25,229 nucleotides of DNA from positions 156,215 to 181,443 of the forward strand of contig MU646594.1 in NCBI GenBank assembly GCA_026770585.1. The letters are read 5' to 3'. Position numbers and translations under genes: made by a program. This DNA comes from Baffinella frigidus (taxonomy: Eukaryota; Cryptophyceae; Cryptomonadales; Baffinellaceae). Below are positions 8,085-15,495 of this stretch, piece after piece (within the stretch, counting starts at the first letter, position 1; each line of letters begins with the position of its first letter). The notes beneath the pieces are model-generated. The model was not told the origin of the DNA. It worked only from the letters and a program-made list of their open reading frames with translations, and did no database searches.

Positions 8085-8271
8085 GGCCCCATAATGGTGA
8101 TTTTCTAAAATCACGTCCTAAAGGAGTAGGACCTAATAAACGACGTCTACCGGAACGTCCGACCCTAAAACTAATAATAAAATCACCTTGGAAGCTGACT
8201 TTGACCGGTCCAAATAAGAATGGTTTCCCGCCGACTTGGAGCGGTTCTATCCCGCTCCAAGTCGGCGGGAA
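8085..8271. repeat. Series of hairpins ending in a perfect 20 bp stem
   Basis: 8225-8244 (TTCCCGCCGACTTGGAGCGG) pairs perfectly with 8252-8271 around a 7 nt loop. Smaller stems precede it: GTGATTT/AAATCAC and GTCCTA/TAGGAC. The large stem could be a short MITE or a small-RNA precursor; nothing here decides. Confidence 0.8.
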
Positions 8272-8278
8272 TCATTTT

Positions 8279-8466
8279 CTTCTGTGATTGACTTTACAAG
8301 TATTTTTATCTGTTTTTTTGCGCCGCAGGCTGCCTAATTTCGGGCGACATCTCGTACAAATGCCGTTAATTCCCGAGAAACGGAAAACCCGCAATTGAAA
8401 GTCAATTGTTTCCACCTGAGAAACGTTCGGCCGCGATAAAATCACTTGTAAAGTCAATCGCAGAAG
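8279..8466. mobile_element. Inverted-repeat element, 23 bp ends
   Basis: CTTCTGTGATTGACTTTACA begins the left arm (8279-8301), matched by the right arm (8444-8466) with one mismatch. It is 188 bp in all. It abuts the perfect hairpin at 8225-8271. Confidence 0.75.
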
Positions 8467-8579
8467 AATAGTGTACGAGGCTCGTACGAAGTGCGTTCCT
8501 ACGAGTCGTACCCCGTACCGGTACAAGCGCACGTGAACTTAAACGATCATAACGGGCAATTTCGGGGACTTTTGACATG

Positions 8580-9036
8580 TCTCGTCCCACCTGTCCACCT
8601 TCCATCGTCGTGTTCAACAATTTAGTAAACCTTGTACGAGGCTGGTAGGACCTACGAGCTCGTAGTGGACGAGATGTTCTTTCTCCGCACCAAAGCACCA
8701 CCCACCCTCTGGGTGGTTCCAGGCGTGGGTGGGGGCATGGATCTGCACCTCCTGGGCCTGGCCTTGCACCGGTGGTTGGTTCGTGCCTTCACTCCTAGGT
8801 AGCTCGTCCTAGCGGGCGAGGCGTTCCTTTAAAGGATCCACCCTCAGGGGTGGTGATGGGCGCTAGAGAGCCCTGCGTCTCGGCCTACCTCTCCACGTGG
8901 CGTGCAGCGGTCGTGTTTGTCAACTTATTAAACCTCGCGTCCCCCCCCCGTTCTGGGCTGCTAGAGCCCTCACGTCTCGCCCCACCTGTCAACCTGGCGT
9001 ACAGCGGTCGTGTTTAAACAATTGAGTAAACCTTGT
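8580..9036 (+). repeat. Dispersed repeat, three degenerate copies
   Basis: The order TCTCG.CC.ACCT.TC, then CGTCGTGTT/CGGTCGTGTT, then AAYTNATTAAACCT lies at 8580-8635, 8878-8940 and 8973-9036. Related pieces on the minus strand lie at 19798-19850 and 21131-21156. The intervening sequence is GC-rich with no supported gene. Confidence 0.75.
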
Positions 9037-9129
9037 TTTCCCCCTTTTCCCCTGAGGAGGGGAGGGGGTGAAACTTCATGAAAGAGTGGGGGGGAAGGGG
9101 TGAAATGAGCCCTCCCCAGGACAGCGTTC

Positions 9130-9208
9130 AGATGGTTCGATACAGCTGCTCCTACGATGCCTTCCGATTGGGGGATCATTCTTGCATTTTGAAAAAAGGT
9201 TTTGTAAA
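9130..9208 (+). repeat. Dispersed repeat, partner at 16695-16775
   Basis: Both copies read GGTTCGATAC, then GCTCCT, GTGCCTTCCGATTGGGGGAT (or ATGCC), TTTTGTAAAGTT. GGTTCGATACC resembles a pol III B box, but I find no matching A box, so a SINE is not claimed. Confidence 0.65.
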
Positions 9209-9300
9209 GTTGAGTGGCAAAGTGGGGGAAAACTTCCCGAAGTGTTTTTCACTACCCAAAACTTATTTTTTTGGAGCTTTTCACAACCCAAAATCGAGGT

Positions 9301-9326
9301 CCTACTGTATGAGCGAGGTACCCCTG
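9301..9326. mobile_element. CAGGGGTACC-family MITE, copy E, right end only
   Basis: CCTACTGTATGAGCGAGGTA is followed by CCCCTG and TA at 9327-9328. The rest of the element is missing. Confidence 0.75.
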
Positions 9327-9553
9327 TAGGCGGACACCGGAACTGGTTCTGTAGAAAGGCCATGCTTCCTTTCGGATCACACCAAGCCCCCCCCTGTACG
9401 GAGGCGGGCCCATCCTAGGCTCCGCCCTGATTTCTGAACGCATTGGAGAGCCCTCACGCGCTGGCGCCCGGCATTTAGGTCCTTGAGGTTGTCAACTCCC
9501 ACCATAGGCGGACACTGCAACTTATCTGCAGAAAAGCAATGCATGCTTGGCAG

Positions 9554-9933
9554 CATGTCGAGGCTGAGGGCAGTCAGGTCCACCCCGAATACAGTCGGGC
9601 TAATGGCCCCCACATGCACCGAGGCGGGCCTGTCCTACTCGCGGTCCTCACACGTCGAGGCCGAGGGTGGTAACGTTTACCCCGGATACAGTCGGGCTCA
9701 TGCCCCCCGAGGTGGGCCTGTCATACGGGGGTACCTCGCTCATAAGAAAGCGCACCCCCCCCTAGGACCACCATAAGACCATAGGCACAGGCCTACTGTA
9801 GGGTGCTAGGGGGAGACGGTTTCTTATGAGCGAGGTACCCCTGGACACGCGGTCTTCACATGTCGAGGCCGAGGGTCGTAACGTTTACCCTGGATACAGT
9901 CGGGCTAATGGCCCCCGAGGCGGGCCTGTCCTA
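9554..9933 (+). repeat. ~95 bp tandem repeat, 3 units, interrupted by MITEs
   Basis: Units start CATGTCGAGGCTGAGG (9554), CACGTCGAGGCCGAGG (9650) and CATGTCGAGGCCGAGG (9857). All contain GGATACAGTCGGGCT and GCGGGCCTGTC. A further CATGTCGAGGCCGAG lies at 10358. Unit 2 is broken by copy F and unit 3 by the element at 9934. Confidence 0.85.
9726..9841. mobile_element. CAGGGGTACC-family MITE, copy F
   Basis: The left end is CGGGGGTACCTCGCTCATAA after TA; the right end is TTATGAGCGAGGTACCCCTG followed by GA in place of TA. It sits at the TA of CCTGTCCTACTCGCGG, the intact form seen in unit 1 near 9632. Confidence 0.9.
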
Positions 9934-10154
9934 TCCCTCAAGTGCGCATAGGGTGAAAATTCACCCTAACTCGTCCTAGGCAGGTCCTAGGGCCCTACCG
10001 TAGGGTGTATGAGCCTACAGGAGTACCTCGCTCATAAGAAACCGCCTCCTCCTAAGACCCTACAGAAGGACTATGCCTAGGGCCCTACGGTGGTCCTAGG
10101 GGGGGGTGGCGGTTTCTTATGAGCGAGGTGCCACTGTACTGGGCACTTGAAGGA
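9934..10154 (+). mobile_element. TCCCTTAAG-family MITE interrupted by copy G
   Basis: TCCCTCAAGTGC follows TA (9932-9933) and GCACTTGAAGGA precedes TA (10155-10156). The interior AACTCGTCCTAGGCAGGTCC through GTATGAGCCTA matches 12589-12688. It is broken at TA (10016-10017) by copy G and resumes at 10139. Confidence 0.88.
10018..10136. mobile_element. CAGGGGTACC-family MITE, copy G, nested
   Basis: CAGGAGTACCTCGCTCATAA at the left and TTATGAGCGAGGTGCCACTG at the right are flanked by TA. It lies wholly inside the element at 9934-10154, so it inserted later. Confidence 0.92.
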
Positions 10155-10379
10155 TACAGTGGACCTACCCTAACACATACCCGTCGGGGCCGGACTGATT
10201 GAGTATGAGTGGAGGGTAGGTATGCGTTATGGTGTCCACCCTTCAGGCATACTTCCTTGCAGGGGGAAATCGGGGGCCGGCCGAAGGAGCATGTGTCGAG
10301 GGTAGGTATGTGTTACGGTAGCCTGTGTTAGGGTAGGTGGTCTGTACTCGGTCCTACCATGTCGAGGCCGAGAGCTGTC

Positions 10380-10558
10380 TTGAGCACCGCGGCGCACGCT
10401 GTCCGCGCAAACTCCTCCTATGTTAGGGTTTAGGGTTGATTGTTTGGGGTTTGGGGTTTGGGGTTTGGGGTTTAAATTTCGTTTCACTCTTGTTGACGGA
10501 TTTCGTTTCACTCTTGTTGACGGATTTCGTTTCACTCTTGGTGTCACCTCCTTGCTAT
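10380..10558 (+). repeat. First copy of a duplicated block with TTTGGGG array and 24 bp repeats
   Basis: GCGCACGCTGTCCGCGCAAA starts the block. A short TTTAGGG/TTTGGGG array follows (10424-10472), then 24 bp repeats ATTTCGTTTCACTCTTGTTG (10477-10545), then GTCACCTCCTTGCTAT. The same order recurs at 10629-11583 around the gap. Confidence 0.8.
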
Positions 10559-10628
10559 TAGGACGACCATAGGGCCCTAAGCATAGGCCTACGGTAGGGT
10601 CCTCGGGGGTGGCACTCTCTTATGAGCG
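10559..10628. mobile_element. CAGGGGTACC-family MITE, copy H, both ends lost
   Basis: The core GGCCCTAAGCATAGGCCTAC and the partial right end CTCTTATGAGCG are recognisable. Terminal CAG/CTG are gone. Confidence 0.75.
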
Positions 10629-10769
10629 CAGCGCACGCTGTACGCGCGAACTCCTCCTAGCTTGGTGTTTGGGGTTAGTGTTTGGGGTTTGGGGTTTGGG
10701 GTGTGGGGTGTGGGGTGTTGGGTGTGGGGTGTGGGGTGTGGGGTTTGGGGTTTGGGGTTTGGGGTGTGG
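10629..10769 (+). repeat. TTTGGGG / TGTGGGG array at the gap edge
   Basis: After a second GCGCACGCTGTACGCGCGAA comes a run mixing TTTGGGG and TGTGGGG heptamers, cut off by N at 10770. Confidence 0.85.
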
Positions 10770-11509
10770 NNNNNNNNNNNNNNNNNNNNNNNNNNNNNNN
10801 NNNNNNNNNNNNNNNNNNNNNNNNNNNNNNNNNNNNNNNNNNNNNNNNNNNNNNNNNNNNNNNNNNNNNNNNNNNNNNNNNNNNNNNNNNNNNNNNNNNN
10901 NNNNNNNNNNNNNNNNNNNNNNNNNNNNNNNNNNNNNNNNNNNNNNNNNNNNNNNNNNNNNNNNNNNNNNNNNNNNNNNNNNNNNNNNNNNNNNNNNNNN
11001 NNNNNNNNNNNNNNNNNNNNNNNNNNNNNNNNNNNNNNNNNNNNNNNNNNNNNNNNNNNNNNNNNNNNNNNNNNNNNNNNNNNNNNNNNNNNNNNNNNNN
11101 NNNNNNNNNNNNNNNNNNNNNNNNNNNNNNNNNNNNNNNNNNNNNNNNNNNNNNNNNNNNNNNNNNNNNNNNNNNNNNNNNNNNNNNNNNNNNNNNNNNN
11201 NNNNNNNNNNNNNNNNNNNNNNNNNNNNNNNNNNNNNNNNNNNNNNNNNNNNNNNNNNNNNNNNNNNNNNNNNNNNNNNNNNNNNNNNNNNNNNNNNNNN
11301 NNNNNNNNNNNNNNNNNNNNNNNNNNNNNNNNNNNNNNNNNNNNNNNNNNNNNNNNNNNNNNNNNNNNNNNNNNNNNNNNNNNNNNNNNNNNNNNNNNNN
11401 NNNNNNNNNNNNNNNNNNNNNNNNNNNNNNNNNNNNNNNNNNNNNNNNNNNNNNNNNNNNNNNNNNNNNNNNNNNNNNNNNNNNNNNNNNNNNNNNNNNN
11501 NNNNNNNNN
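10770..11509. other. Assembly gap, 740 N
   Basis: The gap begins inside a G-rich heptamer array. Frames drawn through it are meaningless. Confidence 0.99.
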
Positions 11510-11925
11510 GGGTTCCACCAGAGAGGGACCCACCCCCATTTCTTGAATTGTGTTTCACTCTTGGTGACATCTCCTTGCTATCATGTCCTACTTGTTCTCC
11601 TTGGACTTCGGCCTTACGTGCGACGCGAGCGCAACCTTCTACCTCTTCCTCAAAACAAAACAAAACACTTTTGCGTCCATTTTTTCGAAAGGGGTTACAA
11701 CAACTAACTTTTGTGTGGTAAAGAGTCCATTTATTGGAAATCCATTAATGCAAGCTAAGAAGGTCACATGTAAACAGCACACCCATCTCGGGTTGACCGA
11801 CTATTCTCAAGCCGACATCCTGGGTCTGCGGTACAAACCCATCAACGTTTCCTCTCCAAAGATCCAGGCGCACCAACCACTTAGCAGCGAGCGAGGACCT
11901 TTTCACCTTGAATGCAAGGTGAAAA
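11510..11925. other. No gene recognised
   Basis: GTTTCACTCTTGGTGACATC near 11550 is the second copy of the end of the 10380-10558 block. A 130-codon plus frame (11583-11975) shows no known motif and runs into a dispersed repeat, so I do not call it. Confidence 0.5.
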
Positions 11926-11929
11926 TCCG

Positions 11930-12017
11930 GTTAGGTTCCAGGGCAATGGACAAGATTCTAGTACAAATCGTTTAGATGGACTGTGTCCGTGAAGCCCCCG
12001 TTGGCTGCTAAGTGGCT
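11930..12017 (+). repeat. Dispersed repeat (GATTCTAGTACAAATCGTTT), copy 1
   Basis: GATTCTAGTACAAATCGTTT leads to TAGATGGACTGTGTCCGTGA and GGCTGCTAAGTGGC. Other copies: 17335-17398, 18369-18413 (plus), 18913-19047 and 19978-20110 (minus). Confidence 0.85.
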
Positions 12018-12098
12018 GGTTCGCCCAAACAGACAGAAACAGAGGTAGACCTTGTGGCGGTCACAAGTGCGGCGCCCCCCCCCCCCTCCCCTCGACAG

Positions 12099-12216
12099 TT
12101 TCTCCTGAACCAAGTACTCGAGGTACTTGCTCGTGAACCAAGTGATCGAAACCAAGTACTGGAGTTTCTCCTGAACCAAGTACTCGAGGACTTGCGCTCC
12201 TTGTCCTCGAGGACCA
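12099..12216 (+). repeat. Short repeats of GAACCAAGTACTCGAGG
   Basis: TTTCTCCTGAACCAAGTACT occurs at 12099 and again at 12164. Shorter variants lie between. Confidence 0.75.
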
Positions 12217-12284
12217 CTGTTTGACCACTACGGGGTTTGACCAGTTTGACAACTACGAAAAAAGAGACCTTGGCGGCCATAAGC

Positions 12285-12362
12285 GCGGCGCGCGCGCGCT
12301 CCCCCCCGTCCGGCAGCGCCCCGAACAGGCTCTCGTACACCGTCTCCTGCGCCGTCTGCGAA
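12285..12362 (-). pseudogene. Unrecognised coding-like repeat, copy 1
   Basis: On the minus strand this reads QTAQETVYESLFGALPDGG in one frame, just after TTTCTTGTTCGCAG, which looks like a 3' splice site. 12754-12815 is a second copy that reads QLVQETVCESL, then a stop, then RALPGG. The match in the same frame, with a splice-like CAG at the same place, suggests an exon copied and decayed. No family is recognised and the parent gene is not in the window. Confidence 0.3.
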
Positions 12363-12388
12363 CAAGAAATGCTTCAGTCCTAATAAAT

Positions 12389-12478
12389 AATCATTTATAT
12401 CTTATACATATATATACCTATACATATACATATTATATAAGTATATATATACATATACATAAACATATACATATATAA
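12389..12478. repeat. AT-rich TATACA microsatellite
   Basis: An irregular run of CATATA/TATACA units about 90 bp long stands out from the GC-rich flanks. Confidence 0.9.
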
Positions 12479-12558
12479 CTTCTCTGCGAGTCCCGGAGGT
12501 CAGCAGAGATTTTGGATCACGGTTGGGTCTTGTCCGGGGGCATGGCGCAACCCCCGTC

Positions 12559-12581
12559 GAACATTCGTGAACATTCTGGAA
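12559..12581. promoter_or_regulatory. Perfect five-block heat-shock element
   Basis: GAA, TTC, GAA, TTC, GAA sit at 12559, 12564, 12569, 12574 and 12579 with exact 5 bp phasing. Three blocks suffice for heat-shock factor binding in known systems. No TATA box or gene follows clearly. Confidence 0.7.
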
Positions 12582-12588
12582 GATTATA

Positions 12589-12688
12589 TCCCTTAAGTAG
12601 CGGACGGGCGATTAATCGTCCTAACTCGCCCTAGGCAGGTCCTAGGGCCCTACCGTAGGGCGTATGAGCCTACTCGCCACTTAAGGGA
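12589..12688 (+). mobile_element. TCCCTTAAG-family MITE, intact 100 bp copy
   Basis: TCCCTTAAGTAGCGG and CGCCACTTAAGGGA are terminal inverted repeats with TA at 12587-12588 and 12689-12690. It is the best reference copy of the family and separates two heat-shock-element clusters. Confidence 0.9.
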
Positions 12689-12693
12689 TAATG

Positions 12694-12745
12694 TTCGCTG
12701 ACTGTTCTAGAACGTTCTCTGACTGTTCTAGAACGTTCTTTGACT
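12694..12745. promoter_or_regulatory. Two perfect heat-shock elements on a 21 bp tandem repeat
   Basis: GTTCTAGAACGTTCTCTGACT (12704-12724) and its near copy (12725-12745) each contain TTC, GAA, TTC in exact 5 bp steps (12705-12717 and 12726-12738). An extra TTC lies at 12694. Confidence 0.7.
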
Positions 12746-12753
12746 CTTTTCCA

Positions 12754-12815
12754 TCCCGCCCGGCAGCGCCCTTCACAGGCTCTCGCACACCGTCTCCTGC
12801 ACCAACTGCGAAGGG
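12754..12815 (-). pseudogene. Unrecognised coding-like repeat, copy 2, broken
   Basis: This is homologous to 12285-12362 (CGGCAGCGCCC, CAGGCTCTCG, ACACCGTCTCCTGC on the plus strand). The matching minus frame has a stop after QETVCESL. Confidence 0.35.
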
Positions 12816-12901
12816 AACAGCGCGGGCTGAGTTTGTTTCGCGGTTAGGTCCTAGTCGTGCAAGGCCTTCACGGAAGGGGCGCCTGTTCATCACGACGGGT
12901 C

Positions 12902-12948
12902 GTCACGTCCGGATTGGAGACACCTATCGTCTCCAACCCGGACGTGAC
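12902..12948. repeat. Hairpin, 20 bp arms, 7 nt loop
   Basis: GTCACGTCCGGATTGGAGAC pairs with 12929-12948 with one mismatch. The half-site TCCAATCCGGACGTGACCCC recurs at 13257-13276. Confidence 0.85.
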
Positions 12949-12953
12949 CCCTG

Positions 12954-13115
12954 CCACACAGCGGACTTCGAAGGGATTTTTAAATAATCCTTACGCGATA
13001 AGACCTACGACCCTACGGTAGGCAACCCGTAGGGATATAGGGGGGTTCCTTCAGATAAGGTAACGGAAAGTCGGCCCGAAATGGGCCGAAAATCCCTTCC
13101 TGGCCCGCTGTGTGG
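12954..13115 (+). mobile_element. ACGGTAGGC-family MITE, complete 162 bp copy
   Basis: The left end CCACACAGCGGACTTCGAAG mirrors the right end, whose complement starts CCACACAGCGGGCC and continues AAGGGATTTT. The interior has CCTACGGTAGGCAACCCGTA, which can fold. This copy defines the ends for the other three. I could not define a target duplication. Confidence 0.8.
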
Positions 13116-13116
13116 T

Positions 13117-13332
13117 AGAAAGCCTCAGCGGCTCGCGAATACGGTCCGTCTACGAGACCGAATGACATTTATTGGCCACCTTGGAGTCAACTCACAGGCA
13201 AATTGGACCTTTTCTTGGGTAGATTTCCAAGGGGATGTACTGGAATCGTATCGTGTCCAATCCGGACGTGACCCCGGACAGAAAGCCTCTGCCGCTCGCG
13301 AACACGGTCCGACTGCGAGACCGAATGACGTT
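13117..13332 (+). repeat. Direct repeat, period ~163 bp
   Basis: AGAAAGCCTC, CGGCTCGCGAA, ACGGTCCG and GAGACCGAATGAC occur in order at 13117-13168 and 13280-13330. The spacer holds the TCCAATCCGGACGTGACCCC motif. Confidence 0.8.
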
Positions 13333-13337
13333 TCCAT

Positions 13338-13473
13338 CCGGGAGGCTACGGGGCACGTCCCTCCCCGGAAATCCAGGGAGGGACGTGACAAAATTGCTGA
13401 CTTTTGGCGTGTTTCCCGGGCAAGAATCCAATGTTTAAATTAAGCATGGTTCCTCGCAGTGTTCCGAGTGGTT
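13338..13473 (+). mobile_element. GGGAGGCTACG-family element, copy 1
   Basis: The order CGGGAGGCTACG, CCCGGA, AAATTGCTGACTTTTGGCGT, CGCAGTGTTCCGAGTGG is shared with 15206-15337 (minus) and 24594-24727. The ends share a short inverted CCACTCGG in the better copies. All three read K-I-(A/V)-D-(F/C)-W-R-V-S in one frame, too short to name. Confidence 0.75.
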
Positions 13474-13560
13474 GGACCCCCATAGAATCGCGAAATCCTG
13501 GGTGGTACAGAGAGGGGAATCGATTTCTTTTCTGCACTCGGCGGGCGGGGAGGAGGGAGC

Positions 13561-13714
13561 TTATCCGGGGACATGTTTAATTTAAAAGAAAATGGATCCC
13601 TATTTGTTCATAGGAGTTGGACGAAGGTTGATTAGGGCCCGAAGTAAATTTAATTAGGACCAGAACCCGGTTTGATAGGCCATTTTGATTTAAATTAAAC
13701 ATGTTCCCGGATAA
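13561..13714. mobile_element. TTATCCGGG-family MITE with 4 bp target duplication
   Basis: TTATCCGGGGACATGTTTAA at the left has its complement at the right with one mismatch over 26 bp. GAGC flanks both sides (13557-13560, 13715-13718). The terminal TTATCCGGG is shared with 22227-22366, which also has a 4 bp duplication. The interior is AT-rich and non-coding. Confidence 0.88.
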
Positions 13715-13732
13715 GAGCACACCAGCCATCCC

Positions 13733-13846
13733 AAGTGGCTCAAAACGTGCCCTGCAAGGTCTTCGATTTTACCTTGCATCGGGGTCGGATCCTACCCCGA
13801 TCCCAGGTAAATCAAAAATGCCCCAGAACACTATTTGAGCCACCTT
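13733..13846. mobile_element. Imperfect palindromic element
   Basis: AAGTGGCTCAAA and TTTGAGCCACCTT form the ends. The arms pair imperfectly to a centre of ATCGGGGT, CGGATCCT, ACCCCGAT. Roughly 70% of arm positions match by eye. Confidence 0.7.
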
Positions 13847-13865
13847 CAAGGGCTGGTGGGAGGGA

Positions 13866-13900
13866 GTACCCATCGCGGACGCGTCCCCCTTCGCGTCAGC
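13866..13900 (+). repeat. Direct repeat flanking an ACGGTAGGC element (left)
   Basis: GCGTCCCCCTTCGCGTCAGC (13881-13900) recurs exactly at 14064-14083. The homology extends left over GTACC..CGCGGA. Confidence 0.8.
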
Positions 13901-14046
13901 GAGGTGATTTCGAATAACCCTCAAGCGATAAGACCTAGGAACCTACGGTAGGCAAACCGTAGGGACATAGGGGGGTGCCTACGGATAAAGTAACGGAACC
14001 TCGGCCCAAAATGCGCCAAAACTCCCTTGGTAGCCCGCTGTGTGGA
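13901..14046 (+). mobile_element. ACGGTAGGC-family MITE, left end altered
   Basis: AATAACCCTCAAGCGATAAG through GTAGCCCGCTGTGTGG matches 12954-13115, but CCACACAGCGG at the left is missing. It sits between direct repeats of about 31-35 bp. Confidence 0.75.
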
Positions 14047-14061
14047 GTGCACGTACCGCGG

Positions 14062-14161
14062 ATGCGTCCCCCTTCGCGTCAGCCTCCTCCCACGCGCACG
14101 TCAGGAGCTCCGCGCACTCTGCCCCCACGTTCTCCAGCAGCCCCTGCCGCGCGAACAACAT
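14062..14161 (-). pseudogene. Unrecognised coding repeat (RQGLLENVGAECAELL), best copy
   Basis: The minus strand encodes RQGLLENVGAECAELLTCAW followed by EEADAKGDA. At 14640-14697 the same frame reads RQGLLENVV, P, a stop, then CADLLTCAW, with synonymous differences (CTG/CTC, ACG/ACC). Shorter pieces with GLLEN or GLRENV lie at 14429-14460, 14836-14865, 14978-15006 and 23186-23215. This looks like an exon of an expanded family, amphipathic and alanine- and glutamate-rich. The family is unknown to me. The 84-codon frame continues into the neighbouring MITE and so is not an intact gene. Confidence 0.35.
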
Positions 14162-14173
14162 GAAGGATTCGTC

Positions 14174-14208
14174 AGCAGCAGCAGCAGCAGCAACAGCGGT
14201 AGCAGTAG
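14174..14208 (+). repeat. GCA trinucleotide repeat
   Basis: GCAGCAGCAGCAGCAGCAAC followed by GGTAGCAGTAG. Confidence 0.9.
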
Positions 14209-14479
14209 AAGATGGGCCCATCGTCGTCATCATGAACGCAGTTACCGACGCCAGAGAGCGTTCTCAGAAAAGAACATATTAAGAGGATTAAGAGGAAACG
14301 GGGAAAAGATATTTCCTATAAAGTAGATAACAGGATTAAGAGGAAACTTACGAGGAACCGTGGAGCACCAGCGAGCGGTACCAACCGTAGAAAAAGAGAG
14401 CTTCATCACTGACGGTCAGTGAAGGTCACTATGCCTCCACGTTCTCCAACAGCCCCTGCCGCGGGAAGAAGCGGGGGAC

Positions 14480-14632
14480 ATGAGGGGCCCCACCACAGGC
14501 CAGTGGCCCATGGAGCCCACCACAGGCCAGTGGCCCATGGAGGGTGCTGCACCACGTGGCGACACCGCTGAGGGTGCTGCAACAGGTGGCTACACCTGTA
14601 CCATGGAGGGTGCTGCAACAGGTGGCTACACA
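14480..14632 (+). repeat. Tandem repeats around CATGGAGGGTGCTGCAACAG
   Basis: CCACCACAGGCCAGTGGCCC occurs twice (14489, 14517). GAGGGTGCTGC.AC..GTGGC follows three times. Confidence 0.8.
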
Positions 14633-14639
14633 GCCCACG

Positions 14640-14697
14640 CGCAGGTGAGGAGATCCGCGCACTATGGCACCACGTTCTCCAGGAGCCCCTGCCGTTA
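14640..14697 (-). pseudogene. Unrecognised coding repeat, copy with internal stop
   Basis: See 14062-14161. GAG (Glu) of the better copy is TAG here. Confidence 0.35.
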
Positions 14698-14734
14698 TTT
14701 GCCGTTGACAACCTCTGCCGTTGTAAATTTACCA

Positions 14735-15010
14735 ACGCCAGAGAGCGTTCCCACCTGTGGAGAGAGTTACCAACAGGAGAGAGAGTCACCAACGGGAGAG
14801 AGAGAGAGAGCTGCATCACTGAAGGTCGCTCTGGCTCGGCGTTCTCCAGTAGCCCCTGCCGTTGTTACCGACACCAGCGAGCGTTACCACCAGTGGAGAG
14901 AGCGTGACCAACCGTAGAGAGAGTCACCAACCGTAGAGAGAGAGGTTCATCACAGAAGGTCACTGAAGGTCACTCTGGCTCGACGTTCTCCCGCAGCCCC
15001 TGCCGCGCGA
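14735..15010 (+). repeat. ~20 bp minisatellite (GAGAGAGTCACCAACCGTA)
   Basis: Degenerate units such as CGTAGAGAGAGTCACCAACC repeat between short GTTCTCC-GCAGCCCCTGCCG segments. 14841-14990 recurs at 23191-23340 with three differences. Confidence 0.85.
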
Positions 15011-15028
15011 TTAACATTACGGGTGCAT

Positions 15029-15128
15029 CAGGGTTTAGGGCTTAGGGTTTGGGGTTTAGGGTTTAGGGTTTAAGGTTTAGGGTTTAGGGTTTAGGGTATA
15101 GGGTTTAGGGTTCAGGGTTCAGGGTTGG
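15029..15128 (+). repeat. TTTAGGG telomere-like array, G strand
   Basis: About 14 heptamers, mostly TTTAGGG with TTTGGGG, TATAGGG and TTCAGGG variants. Confidence 0.92.
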
Positions 15129-15205
15129 AGGTGCGACGCAGCTTATCACTAAGCCCTAGGATAAATAACCGCAGGAAAATAACGGATTCGTGAAGAGCCG
15201 TGGGC

Positions 15206-15337
15206 TACTCGGAACACTACGGGGGACATTATAAAGTTCATTATAGGATTGTTTCTAAGGAAACACGCCAAAAGTCAGCAATTTTGACCACGTTGTGTCC
15301 AAATATCCGGGCGAGACGTGCTTCGTAGCCTCCCGAG
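15206..15337 (-). mobile_element. GGGAGGCTACG-family element, copy 2
   Basis: Reversed relative to 13338-13473. It contributes the C-terminal end of a 183-codon minus frame (15241-15792) that also crosses the palindrome at 15496, so that frame is not a gene. Confidence 0.75.
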
Positions 15338-15495
15338 TGGGAGATAAAGCGATACTGCCAAGTAACGGGGAGAGCTAGACCTTTCACGCACGGGGGGGGG
15401 AGAGAGATGAGTAGGGGGTGTAGGGTGTAGCTACCGCCTCGGTGCAAACCCTGCCCTGCCAAGACAACAGTGGTACGGGGGATTTCATCCTGGGT

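Noticed and set aside
9554-9942. CRISPR-like direct repeats
   Set aside because: Units are long, diverged and contiguous, with no short unique spacers; the interruptions are MITEs.
10589-11721. Very long open frames across the N gap
   Set aside because: They exist only because N is read as open; the real sequence at both ends is heptamer repeat.
12008-12340. 110-codon minus-strand frame
   Set aside because: It crosses GAACCAAGTACTCGAGG tandem repeats and a C run; only the part near 12285-12340 has a paralogous copy and is listed separately.
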